From Streptomyces sp. XY006 (GTDB lineage Bacteria > Actinomycetota > Actinomycetes > Streptomycetales > Streptomycetaceae), in NCBI RefSeq assembly GCF_002237655.1, contig NZ_NOKT01000023.1, positions 86,367-150,366 of the forward strand: a stretch of 64,000 bases of DNA, given 5' to 3'. Below the pieces are notes generated by a model. The model was not told where the DNA came from, did not search any database, and worked only from the letters and a program-made list of their open reading frames with translations. The first letter of the stretch is position 1. The number at the start of each line of letters is the position of its first letter. Below, piece by piece: positions 63,759-64,000 of this stretch. The translations under genes were made by a program, and so were the position numbers.

Positions 63759-63863
63759 GGGGGGACCTCCGGGTGAGCGGACAGGAAGTGCTCCCAATGT
63801 CGCCAGGACCGATATGAGGCCCCTATCGCGCGGTTATTCCCCCGCCGCGGGGCCCTCCGCGCA

Positions 63864-63907
63864 CGACGTCGGCCTCCGGACCTGGAACGGTCCGGAGGCC
63901 GACGTCG
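63864..63907. terminator. Strong 19-bp hairpin
   Basis: A perfect inverted repeat: arms 63864-63882 and 63889-63907 (beginning CGACGTCGGCCTCC) around the 6-base loop TGGAAC, followed on the plus strand by a run of G. It lies between the IS110 3' end and the truncated phospholipase gene, and would terminate transcription from either side. Confidence 0.65.
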
Positions 63908-63930
63908 GGGGGGTGCCTCTATGTGTTTCG

Positions 63931-64000
63931 TCAAGCGAGGTGTGGGGTTCTGGGTTCGTAGAAGGTGCCGTCGCGGAGCATCGCGAAGAGCACGTTGATC
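63931..64000 (-). mobile_element. 3' end of a second IS110-family transposase gene, cut by window edge
   Basis: The last 22 codons (INVLFAMLRDGTFY, then EPRTPHLA and TGA) match the usual C-terminus of streptomycete IS110-type transposases. The rest lies beyond the right edge. It differs from the C-terminus of the element at 17.7 kb, so it is another IS110 subgroup. Confidence 0.65.

Overview
The window looks like Streptomyces chromosome, or a very close actinomycete. Third codon positions are strongly G/C, GTG starts and 4-bp stop/start overlaps are frequent, and several families are typical of the genus (DUF6278, DUF5302, an orphan XRE/methionine aminopeptidase pair, secreted SGNH hydrolases, a prokaryotic phospholipase A2, IS110 elements). 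No rRNA, tRNA or CRISPR array was seen.

Left block, 1-17.7 kb, is ordinary housekeeping and exo-enzyme territory. It holds a class III aminotransferase (cut by the window edge) coupled to a nitrilase-family amidohydrolase, a long low-complexity protein, and a divergent XRE regulator/methionine aminopeptidase pair. These are followed by a ClpC-type unfoldase, gamma-glutamyltransferase, a membrane-anchored protein, a secreted S15-type hydrolase, an orphan GluA-type ABC ATPase, a secreted SGNH hydrolase, exonuclease III, an MBL hydrolase and a PcaD-PcaC fusion protein.

Middle block, about 17.75-58.27 kb, is bounded by two 146-bp direct copies (about 91 % identical) of the 5' end and leader of the pcaDC-like gene, with an IS110 element at the left copy. 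It is rich in stress functions and in gene wreckage, including a shattered diaminopimelate decarboxylase gene. Its modules are: (a) a large PAS/PP2C/ATPase sensor and a STAS protein; (b) a complete kdp potassium system (kdpF-A-B-C-E-D, with an extra 27-codon membrane peptide in front of kdpF) beside a KimA-type potassium transporter, the two promoters sharing an 11-bp-periodic direct repeat that is a good candidate KdpE site; (c) a secreted protein and an APC permease; (d) a PadR regulator with two DUF1048 proteins; (e) an rsbR-rsbS-rsbT stressosome operon with three PP2C phosphatases and two MarR regulators; (f) a CstR-type persulfide-detoxification locus (MBL/rhodanese fusion, rhodanese, TauE exporter, CstR-like repressor, rhodanese-DUF2892) with four matching operators; (g) another PAS/GAF/PP2C/ATPase sensor. 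Five PP2C phosphatases, two single-domain STAS proteins (one of them RsbS), an STAS-containing RsbR scaffold and an RsbT kinase lie within 37 kb, yet no sigma factor is present, so their targets must lie elsewhere.

Right block, 58.3-64 kb, is an RNA-metabolism cluster: a cold-shock protein with a long structured leader, a ribonuclease J, a DUF5302 protein and a DEAD-box helicase. Then come a GNAT acetyltransferase, a phospholipase A2 gene truncated just before its catalytic motif, a strong hairpin, and the 3' end of a second IS110 transposase running off the edge.
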